DNA from: Solobacterium sp. | Lineage (GTDB): Bacteria > Bacillota_I > Bacilli_A > Erysipelotrichales > Erysipelotrichaceae | Length of the DNA: 50,529 nt | Assembly (NCBI GenBank): GCA_024696355.1 | Contig: JAILGV010000168.1 | Coordinates: 1 to 50,529 of the forward strand | Reading direction: 5' to 3' | Part shown: one piece after another, positions 8,491-16,286 of the stretch | How positions within the stretch are numbered: the first letter of the stretch is position 1 | Layout of the letters: every line of letters begins with the position of its first letter | Made by a program: the position numbers and the translations under genes | Notes under the pieces: generated by a model | Databases searched by the model: none | What the model was told of the DNA's origin: nothing | What the model saw: only the letters and a program-made list of their open reading frames with translations

Positions 8491-8958
8491 ATGAATTTAC
8501 TGACAGAGCGATACATAACCATGCGTTATGATCCGGAAAAGAAGAAGACGGTCTGTCTTCGGAAAGACCGAATAATGGTTGAGGAGGACAGAAAACCTGC
8601 GGATATCCTTGATGATTTATGCCGCAGACTCGGTTCAGGTCTGAAAGGCAGAACGGACAGTGCCGCCTCATTGCTGAATATCGTCAAAAAAATACCTGTT
8701 CTGGTATCGGAAGATATCGGACTGATATATTTCCCTGTCACTTCTCCGGCAAATGATCCGGAATGTCTGTGGATCTGCTATAACGAGGTGGTGGATATAT
8801 ACAGCTACGGAAATGACAGGACGGAAGTCGTTCTGTGCGGCGGGATCGATATCATCGTGAATGCATCCAGAAGAAGTGTCAGAATGCAGCTGAAGCGGTG
8901 TGAGGAATACATCAGGAAACTGAATGATAATAAAAGAGAGTTTTTCGGAGGCGTATGA
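8491..8958 (+). CDS. ComK-family competence regulator-like protein
   Basis: A 155-residue protein that I match by eye to ComK (PF06338), the DNA-binding activator of competence genes in Bacillus. Shared positions run in order: Cys-Arg then Gly48-Ser49, Gly-Arg at 53-54, Pro69 with a following Val, Phe81-Pro82, Ser85, Cys92-x-Trp94-Ile95, then a TEVVLCGG strand and a Ser near 129. It lacks the long C-terminal extension of Bacillus subtilis ComK (192 residues). It starts after AAGGAG and overlaps the yitT-type gene by 4 bases (ATGA). comEA and comEC lie 27 kb away. The assignment rests on this motif pattern only. Confidence 0.7.
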   Translation: MNLLTERYITMRYDPEKKKTVCLRKDRIMVEEDRKPADILDDLCRRLGSGLKGRTDSAASLLNIVKKIPVLVSEDIGLIYFPVTSPANDPECLWICYNEVVDIYSYGNDRTEVVLCGGIDIIVNASRRSVRMQLKRCEEYIRKLNDNKREFFGGV

Positions 8959-9824
8959 TTTCGGATAAGATTTTTAAAAAAGAGGACATGATTCATGTTC
9001 TGATGATTGTCATCAGTGCTCTGCTTTATTCCCTCGGCATGTCGGTATTTGTCAAATCAGGCAATCTGTTTCCCGGCGGGTATGCCGGCATATCCAGACT
9101 GATATCGGAAGTTCTGCGGAAATTTTTCAATATATCCCTGAGTTTTTCCGTCATCTATTTTCTGATGAACGGGCTGACCACAATATTTGTCTGGAAAAAG
9201 ATAGGACACAAATTTGTTATTTACTCGGTCATGTGGTATACCCTGACTTCATTTCTGACATCATTTAATTTCCAGGAGATTATTACGAATGATCCTCTGC
9301 TGATTGCTGTATTCGGAGGACTGATCAACGGTCTTGCGGTGGGAATTGCGCTCAGAAACAATGCGAGTTCCGGGGGCACCGATTTTATTGCCATTTACAT
9401 GTCAATCCGATTTAATATGCCGACCTGGAATTATGTGATGGCTGCCAATGCGTGCGTACTGATGATAGCCGGACTGCTGTTCGGCTGGGAACAGGCACTG
9501 TATTCGATCATATTTCAGTATGTTTCCACCCAGGTTGTGGGTGTGATTCATCAGCGCTATAAACTGACCGGGCTTAATGTGGTGACGAATTATCCGCAGG
9601 AAGTCTGTGATGCTGTGTTTCATACCTGCCGTCACGGTATTACAAAAGTACAGTGTGAGGGCGGTTTTACGGATGAGCCGCACTGGCTTCTGATGATGAC
9701 GATCAACACATATCAGATGAAGGACGTAATTGATAACATCAAACATACTGATCCGCATGCTTTTATTACGGTGAATTCCGTAAACAGAATCGTCGGAAAC
9801 TATTATCAGAAACCGCTGGAATAA
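8955..9824 (+). CDS. YitT family membrane protein (YitT_membrane plus DUF2179)
   Basis: A 289-residue protein. The N-terminal 200 residues hold about five to six membrane helices, including the family motif FPGGYAGISRL and the glycine-rich GLINGLAVGIALRNNASSGGTD. The C-terminal 80 residues form the soluble DUF2179 domain (GITKVQCEGGFTDEPHWLLMM ... DPHAFITVNSVNRIVGNYY). The function is unknown. It is translationally coupled to the ComK-like gene upstream. An AT-rich inverted repeat covers its stop codon. Confidence 0.92.
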   Translation: MISDKIFKKEDMIHVLMIVISALLYSLGMSVFVKSGNLFPGGYAGISRLISEVLRKFFNISLSFSVIYFLMNGLTTIFVWKKIGHKFVIYSVMWYTLTSFLTSFNFQEIITNDPLLIAVFGGLINGLAVGIALRNNASSGGTDFIAIYMSIRFNMPTWNYVMAANACVLMIAGLLFGWEQALYSIIFQYVSTQVVGVIHQRYKLTGLNVVTNYPQEVCDAVFHTCRHGITKVQCEGGFTDEPHWLLMMTINTYQMKDVIDNIKHTDPHAFITVNSVNRIVGNYYQKPLE

Positions 9825-9850
9825 ACAATAAAAGTCTGTCATTGTTTATT
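9820..9850 (+). repeat. AT-rich inverted repeat over the yitT stop and mgtE -35 box
   Basis: AATAAACAAT (9820-9829) and ATTGTTTATT (9841-9850) are perfect 10-base inverted arms around an 11-base loop. The right arm runs into the -35 box of the next promoter. It could be a weak terminator or an operator for the mgtE promoter; it has no GC core and no T tract. Confidence 0.4.
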
Positions 9851-9878
9851 GACTGAAGAGTGAAAAAAAACATAATAT
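9849..9878 (+). promoter_or_regulatory. Promoter of the small ORF and mgtE
   Basis: TTGACT (9849-9854) and TAATAT (9873-9878), spacer 18. The predicted start near 9885 leaves only about 27 bases before the small ORF, so no magnesium riboswitch (M-box) can fit upstream. Confidence 0.5.
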
Positions 9879-9911
9879 ATCTGTAAGGCAATCCGGAAGG
9901 AGGTGGTTTTC

Positions 9912-10043
9912 ATGAGTGACAGTACGGGCAGTTTATGCAGCATTCCTCCGCATTTGTGCGTGATCATGAAAACTATATCTGAAGGAGAAGAGCCATGGAA
10001 TTCAATGAAGAAAAAGAGCTTGATATTTTTCGCGGGCTTTTAG
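9912..10043 (+). CDS. Small ORF overlapping the mgtE start (possible leader peptide)
   Basis: A 43-codon ORF beginning MSDSTGSLCSIPPHLCVIM. It is preceded by AAGGAGGTGG (9897-9906), a perfect anti-16S match at 7-base spacing and stronger than the mgtE site. It is the first ORF on the predicted transcript, in a different frame from mgtE, and it runs 49 bases into the mgtE coding sequence. It contains a Pro-Pro pair and two cysteines. The bases CCTCC at 9955-9959 could pair with its own ribosome binding site. I infer a regulatory or coupling role; no homologue is recognised. Confidence 0.5.
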   Translation: MSDSTGSLCSIPPHLCVIMKTISEGEEPWNSMKKKSLIFFAGF

Positions 10044-11353
10044 CAAATAAACAATATGCAAAGCTGCGCGGCAGGGCGCAGGATATGAACGAATCTGACG
10101 TTGCCTCTTTAATGGAGAAGATGGAAGACGATGACATGCTGAAGATGTTCCGTCTGTTTCCGAAAGAGCTGGCTGCAGATGTTTTTTCGCAGCTTGAACA
10201 GGACAGTCAGCAGTACATTATTACTTCCCTGAGTGAAAAAGAAGCCGGCACGATCATTGACAATCTGTACGCAGATGATGCGGCTGACCTGCTTGAGGAA
10301 ATGCCTGCCAATGTTGTAAAGAAACTTCTGGCGAATGCCAAGCCGGACACCCGCGAGGCAATCAATCATCTGCTTCAGTATCCTGAGGACTCCGCCGGTT
10401 CGATCATGACGGTCGAGTTTGTTGACCTGCGTGAAGATATGACCGTTGCCCAGGCAATTGACCGTATCCGTGAGATCGGCATGGATTCCGAAACAGTCAA
10501 TGTATGTTATGTTCTGAATACGCGCAGACTGCTTCTGGGCACTGTTGCACTGCGCTATCTTGTCATTTCCAAACCTGAGGAACTGATCGGAGATATCATG
10601 AATGAAGATGTCATCTCCGTGAACACCGGAACCGATCAGGAAAAAGTTGCCAGAATGTTCGGGAAATATGACTTTACGGCAATGCCGGTAGTTGACAAGG
10701 AAAACCGCATGGTCGGTATTATCACCGTCGACGACGTCATGGATATTGTCGAGCAGGAAACGACCGAAGACATCGAAAAGATGGCTGCCATTATCCCGAA
10801 CGATAAGTCCTACAACAAAACAACTGTATTTGAAGCATTTAAGAAACGTATTCCCTGGCTTTTGATCCTCATGGTGTCTGCTACGTTCACCGGAAAGATT
10901 ATTACAAGCTTCGAGAATGCTCTCAGCAAATATGTAATTCTGACTGCTTATATTCCGATGCTTATGGACTCTGCAGGTAATGCGGGCTCACAGGCTTCGG
11001 TAGAAGTTGTGCGCGGTCTTTCACTGGGAGAGATCAGCTTCAGCGACTTCATTAAGGTTATCTTCAAGGAAATGAGAGTCGGTCTGCTCTGCGGACTGAC
11101 ACTGTCGGCAGCGAATTTTATCAAGTGCATCACGCTGGACGGTCTGCCGGTTCAGATTGCGGCAGTTGTATGTCTGACGATCATCTGTGCCGTATTCCTT
11201 TCCATGAGTGTTGCTTCCACACTTGTCATGGTTGTAAACCGTATTCATCTTGATCCGGCTGTCGTTGCCTCTCCTATGCTGACGACAATCGTCGATGCTG
11301 TTTCACTTCTGATCTATTTCACAATTGCATCGCTGATTCTGCAAATTGTGTAG
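9995..11353 (+). CDS. mgtE: Magnesium transporter MgtE
   Basis: A magnesium-gated channel, 452 residues, of the MgtE family. An N-terminal superhelical MgtE_N domain (residues about 20-125, including LYADDAADLLEEMP) is followed by two CBS domains (about 130-255, MNEDVISVNTGTD and DYDFTAMPVV-type repeats) and five membrane helices from residue 285 on. The pore region includes PMLMDSAGNAGSQASVEVVRG, the conserved selectivity segment. Its own ribosome binding site (AAGGAG) lies inside the overlapping small ORF. The CBS and N domains sense cytoplasmic magnesium in characterised members. Confidence 0.96.
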   Translation: MEFNEEKELDIFRGLLANKQYAKLRGRAQDMNESDVASLMEKMEDDDMLKMFRLFPKELAADVFSQLEQDSQQYIITSLSEKEAGTIIDNLYADDAADLLEEMPANVVKKLLANAKPDTREAINHLLQYPEDSAGSIMTVEFVDLREDMTVAQAIDRIREIGMDSETVNVCYVLNTRRLLLGTVALRYLVISKPEELIGDIMNEDVISVNTGTDQEKVARMFGKYDFTAMPVVDKENRMVGIITVDDVMDIVEQETTEDIEKMAAIIPNDKSYNKTTVFEAFKKRIPWLLILMVSATFTGKIITSFENALSKYVILTAYIPMLMDSAGNAGSQASVEVVRGLSLGEISFSDFIKVIFKEMRVGLLCGLTLSAANFIKCITLDGLPVQIAAVVCLTIICAVFLSMSVASTLVMVVNRIHLDPAVVASPMLTTIVDAVSLLIYFTIASLILQIV

Positions 11354-11411
11354 ATAAAATAAAAAATATATTAATTTGATCCCCTGGTTTGAAGACTAAT
11401 CAGATATTTAA

Positions 11412-11420
11412 TGCTAGAAT
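11412..11420 (+). promoter_or_regulatory. Extended -10 promoter of spx
   Basis: TGCTAGAAT is a TGn plus -10 hexamer. A clear -35 is lacking (AAGACT at 11392-11397 with a 17-base gap), as is common for extended -10 promoters. Transcription would start about 17 bases before the spx ATG. Confidence 0.45.
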
Positions 11421-11443
11421 ACTTGTCGAAAGGAGGATTCTGA

Positions 11444-11881
11444 ATGATAGTTGTATATACATCTCCTGGATGTGCAAGCTGTCGAAAGGTAAAACAGTGG
11501 CTGAAAGACAGAAATCTTCCGTTTAAAGAAAAGAATATTTTCAAAACTCTTTTGAATGACAGTGAAATCAAGCATCTGCTCGTCAGAAGCGAAAACGGAA
11601 CCGATGATATCATATCCAAGCGTTCCAAAGTCATTCAGGAGAATCATATTGATATTGATTCAATGACTACAGATGAACTGATTACATTCATCAAGGATAA
11701 TCCGAGCATTCTGAAACGGCCGATTATCCTGAGTGAGGACAGCTTCCAGGTAGGGTATGATTCTGAAGAAATAGGCGTATTTGTGCCTAAGGAACTACGG
11801 CGTATCGCAGTTGATACATGTACAGGAGATTGTCCGAATTTTGAGGGCTGCAGAAGTGTAAGAGAAGAAACTGAGGCTTGA
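11444..11881 (+). CDS. spx: Spx family redox regulator with an extra cysteine tail
   Basis: Spx binds the RNA polymerase alpha C-terminal domain and redirects transcription under disulfide stress. The redox switch CxxC is at Cys10-Cys13. The fold signatures GTDDIISKRS and KRPIIL (Arg92) are intact. At 145 residues it is longer than the 131-residue Bacillus subtilis Spx. The extra C-terminus carries Cys126, Cys130 and Cys136 (CTGDCPNFEGC), absent from the Bacillus protein. The terminator overlaps the stop codon. A plain arsenate-reductase-like ArsC is less likely given the Spx-type motifs. Confidence 0.9.
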   Translation: MIVVYTSPGCASCRKVKQWLKDRNLPFKEKNIFKTLLNDSEIKHLLVRSENGTDDIISKRSKVIQENHIDIDSMTTDELITFIKDNPSILKRPIILSEDSFQVGYDSEEIGVFVPKELRRIAVDTCTGDCPNFEGCRSVREETEA

Positions 11882-11896
11882 AGCCTCAGTTTTGTT
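11868..11896 (+). terminator. Terminator overlapping the spx stop codon
   Basis: ACTGAGGC and GCCTCAGT pair around TTGAA, followed by TTTGTT. The TGA stop (11879-11881) is in the loop, so translation to the end would disturb the hairpin. Confidence 0.8.
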
Positions 11897-11908
11897 AGGT
11901 AAAGAAAT

Positions 11909-13051
11909 ATGAAGGTACTTGTTGGTTTATCAGGCGGCGTCGATTCGGCTGTAGCCGCCTATCTGCTGAAGGAACAGGGTTACGATGTAACCTGTGCTTT
12001 TATGCGCAACTGGGATTCCCTTACGAATGACGATATCAACGGGAATCCTACGCTGAATGATCCGGTATGTTCGCAGGAAGCGGACTGGGCTGATGCGGAA
12101 GCTGCAGCAGAAGCGCTGGGTCTGCCGCTGATGCGCGTGGATTTTATTGAAGAATACTGGAATGATGTGTTTGAAGAGTTTTTAAGGGAATACCGCAGGG
12201 GAAGAACGCCGAATCCGGATATTCTGTGCAACCGGTATATTAAATTTGACAGTTTCGTCAAATTCGCCCAAGAAAACGGGTTCAGTACTCTGGCTACAGG
12301 ACATTATGCAAAACTGGGACGTCTTAACGGCAGCAATGTGCTGATGAAGGCGGATGACAGAAACAAGGATCAGTCTTATTTTCTGTGTGAGATCAGAAGG
12401 GAGACTCTGAATCATGTCATTTTCCCGCTCGGAACAATAGATAAGCCCCGGGTCAGGGAAATTGCCGGGTCGCTGAAACTTCCTGTCGCAAAGAAGAAGG
12501 ACAGCACCGGGATCTGTTTTATCGGAGAAAGAAAATTCAGGGAATTCCTCAGTAATTACCTACCCATGAAGCCGGGACGTATCATAAACATTATTGACGG
12601 GCAGACAGTGGGGGAACACAAAGGAGTGCTCTATTATACAATCGGACAGAGAAAAGGCCTGGATATCGGCGGAACGGGACCGTACTTTGCAGTCGGAAAA
12701 AATGTTGAACGCAATGAGCTTTATGTCGTTAACAGTGACCATCAGGACTGGCTGTACAGTGACAGATGCCTTGTTTCGGGAATTAACTGGCTCGCTGACT
12801 GCAGTTCGAATCTGAACTGCTGTGCAAAGTTCCGCTACCGGCAGGCGGATGTTCCCATCCGGCTGATCAAAATGGATTCGGATACAGCATACTGTGAGTA
12901 TCCGCAGCTTTCCAGAAGTGTAACTCCCGGACAGGAAGCAGTCTTTTACAAGGATGATATCTGCCTCGGCGGGGGAAAAATTGATGCAGTTTTCAGAAAC
13001 GGAAAGGATCTGATGCGGCTGATTGAATCACAGGTACATCCATCGGAGTAG
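11909..13051 (+). CDS. mnmA: tRNA-specific 2-thiouridylase
   Basis: ATP-dependent enzyme that thiolates U34 of Lys, Glu and Gln tRNAs. The PP-loop SGGVDSAVAA sits at residues 8-17. The catalytic cysteines are Cys107 (PNPDILCNRYIKF) and Cys203 (DSTGICFIGERKF). The 380-residue length is standard. It starts 27 bases after the spx stop at an ATG with a modest AAAGAA region and no strong SD. recD2 follows after 2 bases, so these two share a transcript. The gene serves the tRNA-Gln seen at the left edge, among others. Confidence 0.96.
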   Translation: MKVLVGLSGGVDSAVAAYLLKEQGYDVTCAFMRNWDSLTNDDINGNPTLNDPVCSQEADWADAEAAAEALGLPLMRVDFIEEYWNDVFEEFLREYRRGRTPNPDILCNRYIKFDSFVKFAQENGFSTLATGHYAKLGRLNGSNVLMKADDRNKDQSYFLCEIRRETLNHVIFPLGTIDKPRVREIAGSLKLPVAKKKDSTGICFIGERKFREFLSNYLPMKPGRIINIIDGQTVGEHKGVLYYTIGQRKGLDIGGTGPYFAVGKNVERNELYVVNSDHQDWLYSDRCLVSGINWLADCSSNLNCCAKFRYRQADVPIRLIKMDSDTAYCEYPQLSRSVTPGQEAVFYKDDICLGGGKIDAVFRNGKDLMRLIESQVHPSE

Positions 13052-13053
13052 AA

Positions 13054-15252
13054 ATGGAAACAACTGTCAGACTTTCAGGAAAACCGGTTTACATTGTGTA
13101 CAGAAACGACGTGACATTTTATACTGTCATGCGTTTTCTTCTGCTTGATGAAAGTGAAAAGGTAATTACCTGCACAGGCATACTTCCCTCTGTGCCCGAG
13201 ACAGACATCAGATACAACATTTACGGCAATTATGTGGAACATCCGAGATTCGGCATGCAGTTTCAGATTGAATCGCTGGAAAAACCGCTTCCCTCTGAAG
13301 AGGAGGGAATCATCAGATACCTTTCAGGCACGCAGTTTCCCGGCATCGGAAAGAAAACAGCTGAAAAAATCGTAAAGAAGCTTGGTGAGTCCTGTCTTCA
13401 GATCATTCGGGACAATCCTGATATTCTGAAAACAATCGGTCTGAAGGAAGATAAAATCAATATTATATCTGAAGGTCTCAGGGAAGAGGATGACGGTCTT
13501 TCCGAACTCGTTCGCTTTCTCAATGTTCACGGAATCGGTATGAGAAACCTCGTCAGGCTCAACCGTGCCTACGGCAAGGACGCTTTGCGGAAAATACAGG
13601 AAAATCCGTACCGTGTCATAGAGGAATGCGACGGATTCGGTTTTAAAACCGCAGACAGAATTGCCGAATCGCTGGGATTTTCGAAAGATGATGAAAGGCG
13701 TCTCTACGCATATCTGATTTCATTATGCATGGATCTGTGCATGGCATCCGGCGACAGCTATGTCATGAATACGGTTCTCGAGGAGCATTTCCGAAAGGAT
13801 CTTTCGGGAATCGAAGCAGATTATGATGCCCTGCTTGATGCTGCATTGAAAAACAGGCGTCTGATTATGGAAGAGGGCCGCATTTATCCGAAGTCACAGT
13901 ATGATGCCGAATGCTATACTGCTTCATTTCTGCAGATGTTCCCCTGGTTTGACATTGACCCGTTTGACGAGGAACTGATGCACGGGTATCTGAACCGGAT
14001 GCAGGAGGAATACGGAATACAGTATGATGAAACACAGATCAATGCTGTGGAGAAGTTTTTTGATTATCCGTTTCTGATAGTGACAGGCGGTCCCGGAACC
14101 GGGAAAACTACACTTGTAAGAGCGCTTGTTACACTGTTCAAGCTTTTGTATCCCAGTTCAACCGTAATGTGTACGGCGCCTACGGGAAGAGCTGCCAAAC
14201 GGCTGGCGGAAGTTACGGACAATCAGGCTGTTACGGTTCACAGTCTTCTGAAATGGGACCTGGAGTCCAATACATTCGGCAAGAACGAAGATGATCCGAT
14301 CGAAGCGGACCTTCTGATAATTGATGAGTTTTCGATGGTTGACATTCACCTGTTCGCAAATCTTCTGAAGGCATGCAGAAGGGTCAGAAGAATCTGTGTG
14401 ATAGGAGACGAAGATCAGCTGCCGAGTGTATCGCCCGGAAGTGTTTTGCGCGATCTGATCGCTTCAGAGCAGTTTCCTCTTGTACGCCTGAATCACATCT
14501 ACAGACAGAAAGAGGGAAGTGATGTGATTAATCTTGCCCATATGATTCACAGCGGTGAAGCAGATTTTCTGAAATTCAGTCATGACGTTGCATTCTTTGA
14601 ATGTTCCAGGTTTGAAGTGAAGGAAAATGTGCTGAAGATCGTACAGTGGGCACTTGATAAAGGATATTCCATGAATGATATTCAGGTGCTGGCACCGATG
14701 TACAGCGGACCGTGCGGAATTGATGTGCTGAACAATGCGCTTCAGGAGGCATTCAATCCGTATGACAGGCGGAAAAAACAGATGCGTGTCGGATATATCA
14801 CGTTCCGGACGGGAGATAAAATCCTTCAGCTGAAGAATCAGCCTGATGATGACGTATACAACGGTGATATCGGCATGCTTGAAGAGATTTATACAGCTGA
14901 GGAAACAGAGAATCATCAGCCCGTAATCGTTGTGAATTTTGATGGGATTTATGTGGAATACAATCCTGACAATTTTAAAAACATTACACTTGCCTACTGT
15001 ATTTCCGTACATAAATCACAGGGCAGTGAATATCCGATTGTTGTTATGCCGGTTACATACCAGTACTCAATCATGCTTCAGAGAAAGCTGCTTTATACCG
15101 GTGTGACGCGTGCCCGTCAGTCACTGGTGCTTCTCGGAGAAAAGGGTGCCTTTATAAAGGGCATACAGACGCTTGAACGCCATGTCCGGGCAACAACGCT
15201 CAGGCAGAGGATTCAGAAAAGCATGTCGGATGATGTATTACCGGACAGCTGA
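13054..15252 (+). CDS. recD2: ATP-dependent DNA helicase RecD2
   Basis: Superfamily 1B 5'-3' helicase of the RecD2/YrrC type, not associated with RecBC. The 732 residues comprise an N-terminal OB-like domain, helix-hairpin-helix repeats (FPGIGKKTAEKIVKKLG near residue 95), and a helicase core with Walker A GGPGTGKT at 345-352 (Lys351), Walker B LLIIDEFSMVD, and the C-terminal motif SVHKSQGSEYPIVVMP. The ribosome binding site lies in the mnmA end (GGAGTAG). It acts in replication-linked repair in Bacillus; the role here is inferred from the family. Confidence 0.95.
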   Translation: METTVRLSGKPVYIVYRNDVTFYTVMRFLLLDESEKVITCTGILPSVPETDIRYNIYGNYVEHPRFGMQFQIESLEKPLPSEEEGIIRYLSGTQFPGIGKKTAEKIVKKLGESCLQIIRDNPDILKTIGLKEDKINIISEGLREEDDGLSELVRFLNVHGIGMRNLVRLNRAYGKDALRKIQENPYRVIEECDGFGFKTADRIAESLGFSKDDERRLYAYLISLCMDLCMASGDSYVMNTVLEEHFRKDLSGIEADYDALLDAALKNRRLIMEEGRIYPKSQYDAECYTASFLQMFPWFDIDPFDEELMHGYLNRMQEEYGIQYDETQINAVEKFFDYPFLIVTGGPGTGKTTLVRALVTLFKLLYPSSTVMCTAPTGRAAKRLAEVTDNQAVTVHSLLKWDLESNTFGKNEDDPIEADLLIIDEFSMVDIHLFANLLKACRRVRRICVIGDEDQLPSVSPGSVLRDLIASEQFPLVRLNHIYRQKEGSDVINLAHMIHSGEADFLKFSHDVAFFECSRFEVKENVLKIVQWALDKGYSMNDIQVLAPMYSGPCGIDVLNNALQEAFNPYDRRKKQMRVGYITFRTGDKILQLKNQPDDDVYNGDIGMLEEIYTAEETENHQPVIVVNFDGIYVEYNPDNFKNITLAYCISVHKSQGSEYPIVVMPVTYQYSIMLQRKLLYTGVTRARQSLVLLGEKGAFIKGIQTLERHVRATTLRQRIQKSMSDDVLPDS

Positions 15253-15353
15253 AAAGGATATAATACTTTATATAAAATATCCGGCAATTCTGCAGGATAA
15301 CCTAATATTGCATGATTTATTCATTTGATTCTGAAATTTGAATGGAGAAAAAT

Positions 15354-16070
15354 ATGTCAAAATATCAGGATATTTACAACCAGATCAGAGGAGATATTGA
15401 AAGGGGAGAATACAAGGCAGGTTCCACACTCCCCGGTGAGTTTTTTCTGATGGAGCAGTACAATGTCAGCCGGGATACTGTCAGAAAGGCACTCGGTCTG
15501 CTTGCCGCAAACGGATATATACAGAAAAGCAGAGGCGTCGGGTCTATCGTTCTTGATATAAACAGAATCGAGTTTCCTGTCTCCGGACTTGTAAGCTTTA
15601 AAGAACTTGCACCGGTTCTCGGCGATCATGTCGAGACCAGGGTTATTGCCTTCGAAAAGATGCATCCGGATGAGAGGATAAAAAAGGAACTTGAGCTTAA
15701 TGATGAAGACTGGGTCTGGCTGATTCAGAGAGTCAGAAAAGTTGACGGAGAGGCTGTTATTCTGGATACAGATTTCCTGAATGCACAGATTGCGCCGGGA
15801 CTGACAGAGGAACAGGCAAAGGATTCTCTTTTTGCCTATCTTGAAGGAGACCTCGGACTTAAGATTGCATATGCCGAAAAGGAAATAACATGTCAGGCTG
15901 CCACAAACATGGACAGGCGCTGGCTGGATCTGAAAGACAACAACATGGTGGTTTCGGTTGTATCACATACATATCTGGAGGATACAAGGGTATTCCAGTA
16001 TACATCTTCACGTCATCGTCCGGACAAGTTCAGATTCAAAGATTTCGCAAGAAGAATTCAAAAAGCATAA
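15354..16070 (+). CDS. treR: GntR/HutC-type trehalose operon repressor
   Basis: A 238-residue repressor with an N-terminal winged-helix GntR domain (residues about 3-68, including TLPGEFFLMEQYNVSRDTVR) and a C-terminal UTRA effector domain. The position directly before treP-treA identifies it as TreR, which in characterised relatives releases DNA on binding trehalose-6-phosphate. The ATG at 15354 is preferred over the in-frame ATG at 15342, because the latter forms part of the GGAG ribosome binding site of the former. A dyad GGATAT...ATATCC containing TATAAT lies about 70-100 bases upstream and may hold its promoter. Confidence 0.9.
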   Translation: MSKYQDIYNQIRGDIERGEYKAGSTLPGEFFLMEQYNVSRDTVRKALGLLAANGYIQKSRGVGSIVLDINRIEFPVSGLVSFKELAPVLGDHVETRVIAFEKMHPDERIKKELELNDEDWVWLIQRVRKVDGEAVILDTDFLNAQIAPGLTEEQAKDSLFAYLEGDLGLKIAYAEKEITCQAATNMDRRWLDLKDNNMVVSVVSHTYLEDTRVFQYTSSRHRPDKFRFKDFARRIQKA

Positions 16071-16083
16071 AAATTCATCTGAC

Positions 16084-16112
16084 AAAAAAAGCATTGGAAT
16101 AATGCTTTTTTT
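16084..16112 (+). terminator. Terminator between treR and treP
   Basis: AAAAAAGCATT pairs with AATGCTTTTTT around GGAAT, with A and T tracts on both flanks. It ends the treR transcript. Confidence 0.85.
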
Positions 16113-16204
16113 ATGAGATATTTAAGTAAGAAAAAACATATCATCCCTAATATTCACTAATACATCATTTTCGAAGTCAATATTGATTTGTTTATGAATT
16201 CGTA

Positions 16205-16233
16205 TTGACATACATGTACGTACAAGTTATATT
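16205..16233 (+). promoter_or_regulatory. Promoter of treP-treA
   Basis: A perfect TTGACA (16205-16210) and TATATT (16228-16233) at the optimal 17-base spacing. The transcription start is predicted near 16240. A two-mismatch cre-like sequence at 16194-16208 overlaps the -35 box, but it is too weak to call. Confidence 0.8.
16214..16225 (+). promoter_or_regulatory. TreR operator 1
   Basis: The near-perfect palindrome ATGTACGTACAA lies between the -35 and -10 boxes. The same 12 bases recur at 16250-16261. The form resembles the GntR-type TreR operator TTGTATATACAA of Bacillus with a changed centre. Occupancy would block polymerase binding. Confidence 0.75.
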
Positions 16234-16249
16234 ATTTGTGTGCAGTGAC

Positions 16250-16261
16250 ATGTACGTACAA
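16250..16261 (+). promoter_or_regulatory. TreR operator 2
   Basis: A second identical copy of ATGTACGTACAA, 36 bases from the first (centre to centre) and about 10 bases downstream of the predicted start. The pair would allow promoter occlusion plus a roadblock, or co-operative binding. Confidence 0.75.
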
Positions 16262-16286
16262 CGTGAACGCACTATGGAGGTAAAAA

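Noticed and set aside
9850-9995. Magnesium riboswitch (M-box) before mgtE
   Set aside because: The predicted leader is about 110 bases with a coding-like small ORF and no M-box core seen.
16194-16208. CcpA cre site before treP
   Set aside because: Two mismatches to the consensus at key positions; too weak without other evidence.
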